Assembly: GCA_009782515.1 (NCBI GenBank)
Contig: WRIY01000010.1
Location: forward strand, 1 to 64,000
DNA length: 64,000 bases
Direction: 5' to 3'
Origin: Eubacteriaceae bacterium
GTDB lineage: Bacteria; Bacillota; Clostridia; Eubacteriales; Anaerofustaceae
Shown here: positions 25,510 through 34,823 of the stretch, piece after piece
How positions within the stretch are numbered: position 1 is the first letter of the stretch
Layout of the letters: each line of letters opens with the position of its first letter
Notes under the pieces: model-generated
Database searches by the model: none
Seen by the model: the letters and a program-made list of their open reading frames with translations, nothing else
Told to the model about the DNA's origin: nothing
Translations under genes and position numbers: made by a program

Positions 25510-25986
25510 ATGCGCATTAAAGCATCCTACACCGCAAAGAGCGGCGTTGTGGCAGCTGCTTATGCATGCGCATGCTGGGCGCTTGGCAGCCTTGCTTTCG
25601 GGCCGGTGCAGATAAGGCCGGCAGAGGCTCTGCTTCAGCTGGCGGCAATTGACCCCCTTTGGATTCCGGCGCTTGTTCTTGGCAACGCTATTGCCAACAT
25701 TGGATCCCCTCTCGGGCCAATAGACATTGCTGTCGGCATAATAACGGCAATAACATGCACAGCGCCATCTGTTTTTGCAAAGGGCCGAAAAGGAAAATAC
25801 ATATGCATTATTGCTGCCTCAGCGCTGTCAATGTCTATAGTGGCATGGGAGCTGGGCCTGGTAATGGCTCTTCCCTTTTGGCAAACATGGGCGGGCCTTG
25901 CGCTGTCGCAGTCAATTACAACCTCGTGCGGGGCTTTTGTTGTTGATTTAATCTCAAGGCGCATAAACCTGGATCTCGGCGCTTAG
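25510..25986 (+). CDS. queT: QueT-family transporter
   Basis: 158-residue membrane protein, about five helices. FGPVQIRPAEALLQLAAIDPLWIPALVLGNAIANIGSPLGPIDIAVG matches the QueT family, predicted S components of energy-coupling-factor transporters for queuosine precursors. Its ATG follows the stop of the Cys-rich gene with no base between (TAGATG), so it belongs to the feo transcript. No preQ1 riboswitch can fit in front of it. Placement with iron uptake is unusual. Confidence 0.8.
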   Translation: MRIKASYTAKSGVVAAAYACACWALGSLAFGPVQIRPAEALLQLAAIDPLWIPALVLGNAIANIGSPLGPIDIAVGIITAITCTAPSVFAKGRKGKYICIIAASALSMSIVAWELGLVMALPFWQTWAGLALSQSITTSCGAFVVDLISRRINLDLGA

Positions 25987-26112
25987 CCAGGCAAAGGTAT
26001 TTCTAATTGCCATTTTAAAATTTCCCTTCTAATCTTATTGCATGCCTTAACCCACCATCTTATATGAATATGGTATAATTATTAATATAGCCGTATTTAA
26101 GGGGGCTTGACT

Positions 26113-26985
26113 ATGAAGAGCATGACTGGCTTTGCCCGCATTGAAAAATCTAATGAGAATTACTCTGTTGCGCTTGAAATAAAAAGCGTGAACCATAGAT
26201 ATAGGGATCTCTTCTTTAGGATTCCGGTACGCTACAGCGCTATTGAAAACCTTATGAGGGCATCAGCTTCAGCTGCAATAGCAAGGGGCCATGTAGAAAT
26301 GACGCTGAGGGTTATAGAAAAAACCGCAGGCAGCGGGGAGATCTATTTTAACAAGGCGCTTGCAGAGTCTTACATTGCAGCAATGCAAGAGCTGTCAGAG
26401 ATCAGCCCCAGCATAGCATCCGATCTTTCTGCTGACGCTATTATCGCGCTTCCCGGGGTTGCTGAGGTTGAAATCGGCGCTGCTGACATAGATGATCTTT
26501 GGCTTATTCTAAGCGAGGCTATGGATGAGGCGCTTGAGATCTTAAATAAAGGCAGGGATCTTGAAGGAAGCGCGCTCAAGTCGGATCTTGAAGCAAAGCT
26601 TGGCAACATTAAAGCCATTACAGAAAAGATTGAAAAGGAAAGCGAATCCCTTCCCGGCCTGTATGCCGCAAACCTAAAGAAAAGGCTTGAGGCTTTAGGC
26701 ACCACTATAGATGACAGCCGGCTGCTTGCTGAACTGGCAATATATGCTGACAAAAGCTCTATTGACGAAGAGATCACCAGGCTTAAGCTTCATTATGACC
26801 ATTTTTACACAGAGATGCAGTCATCTGAGCCTGTTGGAAGAAAGCTTGATTTCCTTATGCAGGAAATTAACCGCGAAGCAAACACTGTTGCTTCCAAGTC
26901 ATCAAGCTTTCCAATAAGCATCAGCGCTGCGGAAATAAAAAGCGAGCTGGAAAAAATGAGGGAGCAAATACAAAACATAGAATGA
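26113..26985 (+). CDS. YicC/YloC-family endoribonuclease
   Basis: 290 residues. The start MKSMTGFARIE and the block EIKSVNHRYRDLFFRIP are hallmarks of the family, as is the C-terminal DFLMQEINREANTVASKSS. Members degrade RNA in stationary phase. The ATG at 26113 gives the canonical N-terminus; TTG 26107 in frame is less likely. It overlaps gmk by ATGA, the usual Firmicutes order. Confidence 0.92.
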   Translation: MKSMTGFARIEKSNENYSVALEIKSVNHRYRDLFFRIPVRYSAIENLMRASASAAIARGHVEMTLRVIEKTAGSGEIYFNKALAESYIAAMQELSEISPSIASDLSADAIIALPGVAEVEIGAADIDDLWLILSEAMDEALEILNKGRDLEGSALKSDLEAKLGNIKAITEKIEKESESLPGLYAANLKKRLEALGTTIDDSRLLAELAIYADKSSIDEEITRLKLHYDHFYTEMQSSEPVGRKLDFLMQEINREANTVASKSSSFPISISAAEIKSELEKMREQIQNIE

Positions 26986-27551
26986 GAACAGGCAACCTAA
27001 TCGTAATAAGCGGCCCTTCAGGCTGCGGAAAAAGCACTATTATCAGAAACCTTTTAAAGCAGGACAAGCTGTTGGCATTTTCAGTTTCAGCTACGACACG
27101 CCCTATGAGAAAGAACGAGACAGAGGGCAAAGACTATTACTTCCTCACTGATAGCGAGTTTAGCGAGAAAATCAGGGAAGGCGCTTTTTATGAGTATGCA
27201 ACGATTTACAACAATCGCTATGGAACTCTAAAAAGCGATGTTGAAATGCTTAAGCAGGCTGGCTATGACGTAGTTTTGGATATTGATACACAGGGAGCCA
27301 GGCAGCTTATGGAAAGCAACGCGCATGCAATATATATATTTGTTCTGCCACCGTCGTTTGAAGAGCTTGAACACCGCCTGACAAAGCGCGGCTCAGACTC
27401 CCCTGAGCAGATCGTTATCAGGCTTAGCCAGGCACAGGCGGAATGTGAGCTTAGCAGCGAATATGACTATGCTGTTGTAAATGCAGATGTCAGCGATACA
27501 ACGCTGGAAGTGCTCAGCATAATTCAAAGCCACCGCAGCGAAGCGGAATAG
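26982..27551 (+). CDS. gmk: Guanylate kinase
   Basis: 189 residues. Phosphorylates GMP to GDP with ATP. P-loop GPSGCGKST at residues 9-17, then SATTRPMRKNETEGKDYYFL (GMP-binding) and DIDTQGARQL. Translationally coupled to yicC. Confidence 0.96.
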   Translation: MRTGNLIVISGPSGCGKSTIIRNLLKQDKLLAFSVSATTRPMRKNETEGKDYYFLTDSEFSEKIREGAFYEYATIYNNRYGTLKSDVEMLKQAGYDVVLDIDTQGARQLMESNAHAIYIFVLPPSFEELEHRLTKRGSDSPEQIVIRLSQAQAECELSSEYDYAVVNADVSDTTLEVLSIIQSHRSEAE

Positions 27552-27553
27552 AG

Positions 27554-27590
27554 CATGCCGGCCTGCACCAATAGCATGCGGTTTTTTTTC
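27554..27590 (+). terminator. Probable terminator after gmk
   Basis: GCATGC repeated as a self-complementary pair about 15 bases apart, followed by CGG and eight T. The stem is short. Confidence 0.5.
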
Positions 27591-27735
27591 TATTGCGAAA
27601 CTTAAGGCAGCTGCAATAAAGTGATATGCTCTTCGCCTCCTTATTTGCCTGAATTGTCGCATGTGTACGCACATCCGAGCCGCAGGCTCCATTTAGATCA
27701 GCTTATAAAATTAAATATTCGAAAGGGCCAAAGCA

Positions 27736-28713
27736 ATGAAAAGCATCAACGTAAAAAAAACAACAAGCGCTCTTGCAGCAATCCTTTCTCTAGCCATATC
27801 AGCAGCAATTGCAATAAGCTATACGCAGCAAAATGCCATTGCGATTGACAAATATGCTATGGCTGCAAATATAATTAATGCCATCTCTGAAATTGCTGGT
27901 ATTCCCATTGACGCTGAAATAGCAAGCGATTATTACACTACTTTATTCAGGCGCGATTCTGAAGAAAAGCCTGTAGCATTGGAAAGCAGCGATTTTGTTT
28001 TTATATTCACAGACGATGGCGCAAATGTCGAGACTATCCATACAAAAAGCGATGCATCATTGCTAGGGTATATAGCATCGGACAGTGATGCCATGCGCAA
28101 GGCCGAGCTGCTTGCTTTTAGTGCATGCCCAAGCCTGTTTGTGCTCAGCGAATATGATTCGTTTTGCGAAAAGCATATCGCCAATGGCGATGGCTGTGCT
28201 GCATATACAATAGAGTTCTGGGAAAAAATCGCTGAGAGCCATTATACAGGCAATAAAATTTCTATGATTGTGACATCAGAAGGCTGCGTTTCTCTATTCC
28301 TTTCATCAAGCAGCAATTCTGCTATTGCTATAGAAAACATAAAAAATGGCCAAATTGAAAACACTGGGAGCCTAATCCCCAAAGAAAAAGCAATTGAGAT
28401 TGCTTACACCGCAATAGAGGCAAAGGCAATGGAACTCGAAAACCCCACTGGCGTTTCAGAGCCAACAAATAAGCCAGGCGGCGGTTTTATTGCAGAGCCT
28501 GAAGATGCAGCAAATAATGCCCAGTATAAAATATTTACACAGAATCGGGAAGAGCATGTTGTCGAGGCTTACAGCAGGCTTTTAGACGGCAGCTTAAAGT
28601 GGGATATAACTGTTAAAATGCAAACAACATTCCCTTGGTGGAAAGAAATTGCTTTTTGGGTTGTTATAGACGGCCATTCAGGTGTTATTGAACTCTTAAG
28701 CCATACAAGATAA
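27736..28713 (+). CDS. Secreted protein of unknown function
   Basis: 325 residues. A signal-peptide-like start (basic residues, then hydrophobic about 11-28) precedes an extracellular part. There is no Cys after the hydrophobic stretch, so it is not a lipoprotein; a membrane anchor is possible. The last 80 residues (after the SEPTNKPGGG linker), ending WKEIAFWVVIDGHSGVIELLSH, resemble the end of a PepSY-like fold (xxVxIDxxTGxI). I recognise no family with certainty. Confidence 0.5.
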   Translation: MKSINVKKTTSALAAILSLAISAAIAISYTQQNAIAIDKYAMAANIINAISEIAGIPIDAEIASDYYTTLFRRDSEEKPVALESSDFVFIFTDDGANVETIHTKSDASLLGYIASDSDAMRKAELLAFSACPSLFVLSEYDSFCEKHIANGDGCAAYTIEFWEKIAESHYTGNKISMIVTSEGCVSLFLSSSSNSAIAIENIKNGQIENTGSLIPKEKAIEIAYTAIEAKAMELENPTGVSEPTNKPGGGFIAEPEDAANNAQYKIFTQNREEHVVEAYSRLLDGSLKWDITVKMQTTFPWWKEIAFWVVIDGHSGVIELLSHTR

Positions 28714-28839
28714 AACTGCCAAAGCATTTTTTATAACTTGAATTCATGCTCCAGCGCCATTTAGGCTATGCTGCACATCGAAAAGCATGGCGCTTTTTCT
28801 GCAGCTGAAGGCATTGGCGTGGATGCTTGCGTTGGCCAG

Positions 28840-29748
28840 TTAATCGATCGACAACCCGGCTGACTTTATGCCCAGCAGCATGTCATCTGGAATTGGCGCA
28901 CTAAAGCTCATTGAAGCCTCGAGCCTTGGATGGGCGATAGTGAGCGAAGAAGCATGAAGAGCCAGCCTGTTCACAGGCTCAAAAGCATTCTGAGCGCCAT
29001 ATAGGCCATCTGAAACTATTGGGCATCCTATATGGGACAAATGCACCCGTATTTGGTGTGTCCTGCCTGTATATAGCTTTAACTCAAACAATGTAAAATT
29101 CTCGTTTGAGTTTAGTATTCTGTACTCTGTAACCGACTCTTTGGCGCCTTCTGTTACAACCCTTTTCATGCTTTCAGCTGTTGAGCGCGCTATTGGTGCA
29201 TCTACGACGCCAAAATCGGCATCAGGCTTTCCATGCGCCAAAGCAATGTATGTTTTCTCCCCTGCATTTGCCCCGTTTAAGTAGGCCTGCTGTATATAAT
29301 GGTGCGCATGTGCGCTCTTAGCAATGGCTATCACCCCTGAAGTATCTCTGTCAAGCCGGTTGGCAAAGCGAACCTTTCCGATAAAGCCAGTTGCTTCCCA
29401 GTGCCCAAGCACTGCATTTGTCAGCGTGCCGGATATAGTGCTTCGGGTAGGGTGGACTACTATGCCTGAATGCTTATTGACAATCAGCACATCCCTGTCT
29501 TCATATATAATGCTTATAGGAATGCTTTGCGCTTCATACTCAGAGCGCTCTTCGGGCAGCAGCGCAACAATTTCATCCCCTATTGATGCCTTGGCGCTAA
29601 GCCACACCGGCTTGCCATTGGCATACAGTGCGCCGTCCTTTTTTATGCTTCTTATTGTTCGTGAGGAAAACGAGTGGCACTTTCGCAAGTATTCACCGTA
29701 AGAGCCGCTAAAGCCGCTTTGTATTGTATAGGCGTATTCGATTGGCAT
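28840..29748 (-). CDS. RluA-family RNA pseudouridine synthase
   Basis: 302 residues. An S4-like N-terminal domain (VWLSAKASIGDEIVALLPEER) is followed by the catalytic domain with RLDRDTSG (catalytic Asp), ILNSNENFTLFELKLYTGRTHQIRVHLSHIGCPIVSD. Modifies uridines in rRNA or tRNA; the exact site (RluC- or RluD-type) cannot be told. Confidence 0.9.
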   Translation of the reverse strand: MPIEYAYTIQSGFSGSYGEYLRKCHSFSSRTIRSIKKDGALYANGKPVWLSAKASIGDEIVALLPEERSEYEAQSIPISIIYEDRDVLIVNKHSGIVVHPTRSTISGTLTNAVLGHWEATGFIGKVRFANRLDRDTSGVIAIAKSAHAHHYIQQAYLNGANAGEKTYIALAHGKPDADFGVVDAPIARSTAESMKRVVTEGAKESVTEYRILNSNENFTLFELKLYTGRTHQIRVHLSHIGCPIVSDGLYGAQNAFEPVNRLALHASSLTIAHPRLEASMSFSAPIPDDMLLGIKSAGLSID

Positions 29749-29923
29749 ATTAGATTAATAGTAGCACATAGGAATGCTATTGCTCTTACATTTAAATATG
29801 CTAATCAATTGCCTCAGCAATAAACTCTTTTGAAACTGATGCTTCGTATAAATGCTCTTGCTATAAGATCACAGGGAATTGCCAGATGAGAATTTAACCC
29901 TGTTTTGTTTATGCTGCATTGAG

Positions 29924-30466
29924 TTAAATGCTGCTTTGTAACTCTTGGCCACTACTCTCAATTTCGCTTTTGCTTAGGCCAGTTGCGTCAACGATATCCT
30001 CTATTGGAACACCAATGCTCAAGAGTTTTTGTGCAACAGATAATAGTTTTTTCTCACCTTCAGCTAGGCCTTTAGCTAGGCCTTCTGCTCTGCTTTTAGC
30101 TAGGCCTTCTGCTAGACCTGCAGCTCTGCCTTCTGCTAAGCCTTTTTCGCTTGCTTCCCTAATAGCAGCGCGTATATCGCGACGCTCTTTCTCCTGGGCC
30201 TCATAAAGCATGCGGGCACTTTCGAATATTGACAGCTGTTCAAGGCGCACCCCTGGTTTTTGTATTTCCGGATTGCTTTCAATCCCCATTAGGCCTACAG
30301 CTTTGCTTTCTGCTTTGCCTTTTTCGCTTGCTTCCCTAATAGCCGCGCGCGTATCGCGACGCTCTTTCTCCTGAGCCTCATAAAGCATGCGGGCACTTTC
30401 GAATATTGACAGCTGTTCAAGGCGCACAGCGGCTTTTTCTATTTCAGGATTGGATTCAGATGCCAT
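29924..30466 (-). pseudogene. C-terminal fragment of an Rpn-family nuclease gene with internal duplication
   Basis: A 180-residue frame that starts at an internal Met of the Rpn family: its upstream AGGAGGAATTAAAA is coding sequence (EEELK) in the neighbouring copy. It holds two tandem copies of a module (NPEIxKxxVRLEQLSIFESARMLYEAQEKERRD), then AEG repeats and the C-terminal GVPIEDIVDATGLSKSEIE. The PD-(D/E)XK nuclease domain is missing, so it cannot be an active recombination-promoting nuclease. It may be untranslated or a regulatory fragment. Confidence 0.7.
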
Positions 30467-30547
30467 TTTTAATTCCTCCTTGCTTGCGGTTTATTTATGG
30501 TGCAAGCTTGCGCCAGGCCCGCTATTATTGCATTGCCTTGTGGCCTG

Positions 30548-30670
30548 CTGCTCCCACCGCTTTCGCAGTGCACTCCGCGGCTTGTGGAGTGCGCCAATGT
30601 TTCGAAATAAGCGCAATTCATCCCTCCGCTTAACGCCCATAGCGTTTGAAGCGGGGGAATTCTTGCGGAT
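30548..30670 (-). repeat. Solo IS200/IS605-related structured repeat, copy C
   Basis: On the minus strand it begins ATCCGCAAGAATTCCCCCGC and ends GCGAAAGCGGTGGGAGCAG. It pairs with itself: a long imperfect outer hairpin with a perfect AACGC-TATGG-GCGTT core, then GCACTCC/GGAGTGC. It is about 80 percent like copy A by eye. No transposase accompanies it, so it is a non-autonomous, palindrome-bearing element. It lies between two broken Rpn genes. Confidence 0.7.
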
Positions 30671-30674
30671 CTTA

Positions 30675-31415
30675 TTAAATGCAGCTCGATTTTACTCTTG
30701 GCCACTACTCTCAATTTTGCTTTTGCTAAGGCCAGTTGCATCAATGATATCTTCTATTGGCATACCAATGCTCAAGAGTTTTTAGTGCAACAGATAATAG
30801 TTTTTTCTCACCTTCAGCTAAGCCTTCTGCTTTGCCTACCGCTAGACTTTTTTCGCTTGCTTCCCTAATAGCAGCGCGTGTATCGCGAAGCTCTTTTTCA
30901 CGCGCTTCATATAGCATGCGGGCACTTTCGTCTGCTGACAGCTGTTCCAGGCGTACAGCGGCTTTCTCTATTTCAGGATTGGCTTCAGATGCCATTTTTA
31001 ATTCCTCCTCATTGCGGGCGCCCAGAAATTTGAGCCAGTTCCACATCATAGTGCCATCATAGTTGCTTGGCAGCTTGGATGAATAGAAAGCAATTCGCTC
31101 GCGCATAATATCTAAGCTCTTTACCTGCACTTCAATGTTGATAATCTTGCCGGTCGATGTTTTCAGTTTTACATCAAGAATTCCCAGTTTGTCGTCGAAA
31201 TGCTCTCTCAGCAAATGCGGATCGATGATGGAAATTGTATCATACTCTTCTTTTGGAAAATCAAGTATCGACAGCAGGAAACTTTTCAGGAAACTAACGT
31301 TCCTTTCATCTGCGAAAAGCAACTTAAATACAATGTCATTGCTCGGCCGCATAAACTTTGGCTTTTCTTGCTTTGATGGATTGTCTGTATTCTGCGCCAT
31401 TTTGGCTGCCTCCAA
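30675..31415 (-). pseudogene. Rpn-family PD-(D/E)XK nuclease gene, internally deleted and frameshifted
   Basis: The N-terminal half is a Rpn nuclease domain: DIVFKLLFADERNVSFLKSFLLSIL and GILDVKLKTSTGKIINIEVQV (D..E.Q catalytic core). After RIAFYSSKLP the sequence jumps to WNWLKFLGARNEEELKMAS, so about 100 family residues are missing. Near 30784 one extra base, compared with the neighbouring copy, ends the protein early (KTLEHWYANRRYH). In the corrected frame the end would read SIGMPIEDIIDATGLSKSKIESSGQE and stop near 30685. Confidence 0.75.
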
Positions 31416-32325
31416 TTACTTTTTTTGCTTTTTTCGACACAATGCGGTTCGAGTACGCATATCTGATTCATTTTTAATCGCCAGTACGTTCTGACAATAT
31501 GTTCAGATAAAACGTTCAAAACATATGTTCATAATATCAAAAATACGCTAAATTGTTATTAATTTCGACATTTTAGTGCATTTTTTGCTTATAAATGCAA
31601 ACAATTGCATAAAAGGCATAAATTTATCGTAGGGTTTGCGAGTCAGCCAGAGAGGCTATTGGCAAAAGAACAAGATGCACGGATAGAGATATAAATTCTG
31701 TTTCGCTAAATCTTTTGCAGCATTTTCGCCAGTATTGTGCAAGCATCACGCCAAGATGCATAGCATAAATGCAAGCGAAATATTATAAGCAAAGCTGCAT
31801 GAGATGCCAATATCAGGCAAGTTCATTTAATATGTTTGTTTCTAAATTAGAAGAAGAAGCAAATGGCTGCAGATCCAATTATTTGTTCTAAATAATAATC
31901 TGAATCATAAATTGAAACAATGCAAATGAAACTCTTATCTAGCATCAGCCGCAGCTAGTAGGCTACTGATATAAAATGCCGAGTGCCATCATTTCAATAA
32001 GCGGCAATATTGGCTAATATAAGTTGTAAAATTGCCTAGGCTAACAATATTAACTGTTTTACGCAAGATTATTGCGAAAAGGGCATCCGTTGAATTTATT
32101 AACTGAAATAATGTATATTATTACAAAATATCTTCAAGCAGGAGCGGACAAGCTATATCTGTTGACAATAAAGTGACAATAGCGTATATTTAATAGCGTA
32201 TATTTTTATTATTTAATTGTGAGTATCTTTGAATTAGCGATTAAATAAGCAAAATTGAGAGCGAACTGCAATTTATTATAGCGAATGCTTTTAGCGCATA
32301 ATATTTCAAATAGTGCTTTCGCTAG
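31416..32325. other. Long AT-rich non-coding region upstream of the AOR cluster
   Basis: About 900 bases without a credible open frame on either strand. It is AT-rich, with short direct echoes such as AGCGTATATTTAATAGCGTATATTTTTATT near 32180. I saw no tRNA, CRISPR or known riboswitch motif. It could hold promoters, a decayed gene or a small RNA. Confidence 0.4.
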
Positions 32326-32355
32326 TAAGCGCGCCATAAAACTTGGCGCCGCTTA
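32326..32355 (+). promoter_or_regulatory. Hairpin 46 bases upstream of the AOR start
   Basis: TAAGCG-CGCCA pairs with TGGCG-CGCTTA around TAAAACT with one bulged C, then TATAAAAAAAA. A leader hairpin or operator in the 5' region of the operon. Confidence 0.4.
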
Positions 32356-32401
32356 TAAAAAAAAGCTTGAAAAAAACAATCTATAAGGCAGGAGGGTTAA
32401 C

Positions 32402-34255
32402 TTGAAAGCGTATACAGGAAAAATCCTATATATCGACTTGAATGAGCGCTCTACTAGGCTTGCATCATTCGATGAGGATTTTGCTAAAGAGTGGATCGGC
32501 GGGACAGGCTTCGGCCTTAAAATGCTCATCGATCATTTAAAGCCTGGAATAGACGCGTTTGATCCTGAAAATCCACTCATTTATGTTTCGGGCGCTGTGT
32601 CAGGGACAATGATTCCATGCACAGCATCGAAGTTTGGCGTATTTGCCAAATCTCCGGCAACCGGATTCCTTGGCGAAGGCTATTCGACAGGGCAGTTTGG
32701 CGCAGAGCTTCGAATGGCAGGATACGACATTCTCATCATCACCGGCAAAGCTGACAAGCCAGTATACATCTGGATTGACGATGATTCTGTCCAATTCAGA
32801 GACGCATCCCGGCTATGGGGCTTGACTACATGGGATACAGAGCTTGCCGTTCGCGATGAGCTTGGCGACCAAAACGTCAGAGTCTCAGGCATCGGGCCTG
32901 CAGGCGAAAACCTCAACAGGTTTGCAGCAATCATCAACGACCATTACCGTGCTGTCGGCCGCACCGGCCTCGGCGCTGTTATGGGCTCCAAAAACCTAAA
33001 GTGCATAGCGCTTCGCGGAACAAACGACATTGAAGTCGCTTACCCCAAGGAGCTTGTTGAGCACTGCAAGGATCTATACGAGCGGGCTAAAGGCCCTGCA
33101 ACCCAAAAATACCGCACTCTCGGAACAGCGGCCAACGTTCTTACAATGAACGCACAGGCTTCGCTTCCAACCAACAACTACCAAAGCGCACAGTTTGATG
33201 GCGCTGAGAAAGTCAGTGGCGAGCTTTTCAAAGAAGAATATATCGTTAAGACACAAGGCTGCTCAGCATGCCCATGCCGTTGCGAGCACATTGCCATTGC
33301 AAAAGAAGGCAGCGAATTTGAAGGCGCAGTAGCGCGCATCGAGTATGAGCCACTTATGGCTATGGGGCCACACTGCGGCGTTGACGATCCTAACGCTATC
33401 ATTAAAGGCATTGAGCTGGCCAATGAATTTGGCATGGATGCCATTTCTATTGGAATAGTCGTCGGCTTTGCTATGGAATGCTATGAAAAGGGCATTATCA
33501 CCAAAGAGCAATGCGGAGGCCTTGAACTGAACTTCGGAAACGGCCATGCGATGATCGAGCTTATCAAAATGATAGGAAACAGAGAGCTTATTGGCGATGT
33601 TTTGGCAGAAGGCTCAAGAATGGCAGCAGAAATAATAGGCCACGACTCCTATAAGTGGGCTAACCAGATCAAAGGCCTTGAAATGACAGGCTATGACGTT
33701 CGCGGGCTAAAAACAGCTGCCCTCGGCTACGCTGTATCAAGAAGAGGGGCTGACCACCAGCGCCACGGAAGCTACGGCCATGACACAAGCGGCGCAGTAG
33801 ACCGCTTTAGCGTTGGGCCGGAAAGAGGCCCGCTGGTAAGAGCCGACGAAGACCTTTACTGCATTTTGGATTCGTTTATTATCTGCAAATTTACGCGCAA
33901 CGCATGGAATGGCCCATACGAAGAGCTGGCTGAAGTTTACACTCTTGTTACCGGCATACCAATGACAGCTGAAGGCCTGCGTCTTGCCGGCGAGCGCATG
34001 AACAACCTTGCGAGGCTGATCAACATGCGGGAAGGCCTGACACGTAAAGACGACACGCTTCCATACAGAACGATGCACGATCCTATACCAACAGGCCCGG
34101 CAGCCGGATCGTTTGTAAGCCAGGAAGAGCTTGACATTATGCTTGACGCTTACTATGCAGACCGCAGCTGGTCAAATGAAGGCGTTCCGTCTGTAGAAAA
34201 ACTGGCAGAGCTAGGACTCTCCGCTTATGCCGACATTGTAGCGCTGGCAAGATAA
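32402..34255 (+). CDS. Tungsten aldehyde:ferredoxin oxidoreductase family protein
   Basis: 617-residue AOR-family enzyme; members carry a bis-pyranopterin tungsten cofactor and one [4Fe-4S] cluster and oxidise aldehydes or reduce acids. The N-terminal domain MKAYTGKILYIDLNERS and the cofactor-binding GxGP (GIGPAGENLNRFA), GRTGLGAVMGSKNLK are standard. Cluster ligands are Cys287, Cys290, Cys294 and Cys495, the same spacing as in Pyrococcus AOR. Starts at TTG after GGAGGG. Substrate cannot be told; the family includes AOR, FOR, GAPOR and the benzoyl-CoA reductase subunit BamB. First gene of a six-gene unit. Confidence 0.88.
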   Translation: MKAYTGKILYIDLNERSTRLASFDEDFAKEWIGGTGFGLKMLIDHLKPGIDAFDPENPLIYVSGAVSGTMIPCTASKFGVFAKSPATGFLGEGYSTGQFGAELRMAGYDILIITGKADKPVYIWIDDDSVQFRDASRLWGLTTWDTELAVRDELGDQNVRVSGIGPAGENLNRFAAIINDHYRAVGRTGLGAVMGSKNLKCIALRGTNDIEVAYPKELVEHCKDLYERAKGPATQKYRTLGTAANVLTMNAQASLPTNNYQSAQFDGAEKVSGELFKEEYIVKTQGCSACPCRCEHIAIAKEGSEFEGAVARIEYEPLMAMGPHCGVDDPNAIIKGIELANEFGMDAISIGIVVGFAMECYEKGIITKEQCGGLELNFGNGHAMIELIKMIGNRELIGDVLAEGSRMAAEIIGHDSYKWANQIKGLEMTGYDVRGLKTAALGYAVSRRGADHQRHGSYGHDTSGAVDRFSVGPERGPLVRADEDLYCILDSFIICKFTRNAWNGPYEELAEVYTLVTGIPMTAEGLRLAGERMNNLARLINMREGLTRKDDTLPYRTMHDPIPTGPAAGSFVSQEELDIMLDAYYADRSWSNEGVPSVEKLAELGLSAYADIVALAR

Positions 34256-34278
34256 CGGGAGAGGAAGGAAATAGCTTT

Positions 34279-34752
34279 ATGCATAATTTTGTAAGTGTTG
34301 ATATCGCGAAATGCTCGGGTTGCCGCGTTTGCGAGTTTATGTGCTCAATGGAAAAGAACGGCGCGTTCAACCCAACAAAATCCAGAATTCGCGTTGTTAG
34401 AATATATCCAAACACAAATGCCGCCCTTAACTGCAGAATGTGCGAAGACCCTGCATGCGTTGGCGCCTGCCCGCGCGATGCTTTAAAGCAATCTGAAGAG
34501 ACAGGGGCAATCCTTGTAGACGAAAACCTCTGCAACGGATGTGGATGGTGTGTTCAGTCATGCGAATTCGGCGCAATTATAATCGACTCAACCGCGACAG
34601 CGCGCATGTGCGACAAATGCTCTGATCGCGAGAACGGCCCGGCGTGCGTTGAATGGTGCCCTGAGGAAGCGCTTACGCTTACCACAACAGACCTTATTTC
34701 CCAGAAAACGCGCATTGAGGCTGTTAAGGAAATGGCAAATACCGAAAGCTGA
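34279..34752 (+). CDS. Four-cluster ferredoxin subunit (AorB/CooF-like)
   Basis: 157 residues with four Cys groups for [4Fe-4S] clusters: CSGCRVCEFMC, CRMCEDPACVGACP, CNGCGWCVQSC and CDKC...CVEWCP. This is the electron-transfer subunit arrangement (as in BamC, AorB, CooF) that passes electrons from AOR to the next partner. It starts 23 bases after the AOR stop. Confidence 0.88.
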   Translation: MHNFVSVDIAKCSGCRVCEFMCSMEKNGAFNPTKSRIRVVRIYPNTNAALNCRMCEDPACVGACPRDALKQSEETGAILVDENLCNGCGWCVQSCEFGAIIIDSTATARMCDKCSDRENGPACVEWCPEEALTLTTTDLISQKTRIEAVKEMANTES

Positions 34753-34823
34753 TAAAAAGACCGATTCAATCAGCAGCTTAACGCATATGCATCATATGCC
34801 TAGCCAAACTTTAAGGAGGCATG

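Noticed and set aside
25380-25510. preQ1 riboswitch ahead of queT
   Set aside because: The gap between queT and the gene before it is zero, and no preQ1-like leader exists.
32402-32404. ATG start for the AOR
   Set aside because: No ATG fits; TTG with GGAGGG at the right distance gives the canonical MKAYTGKIL N-terminus.
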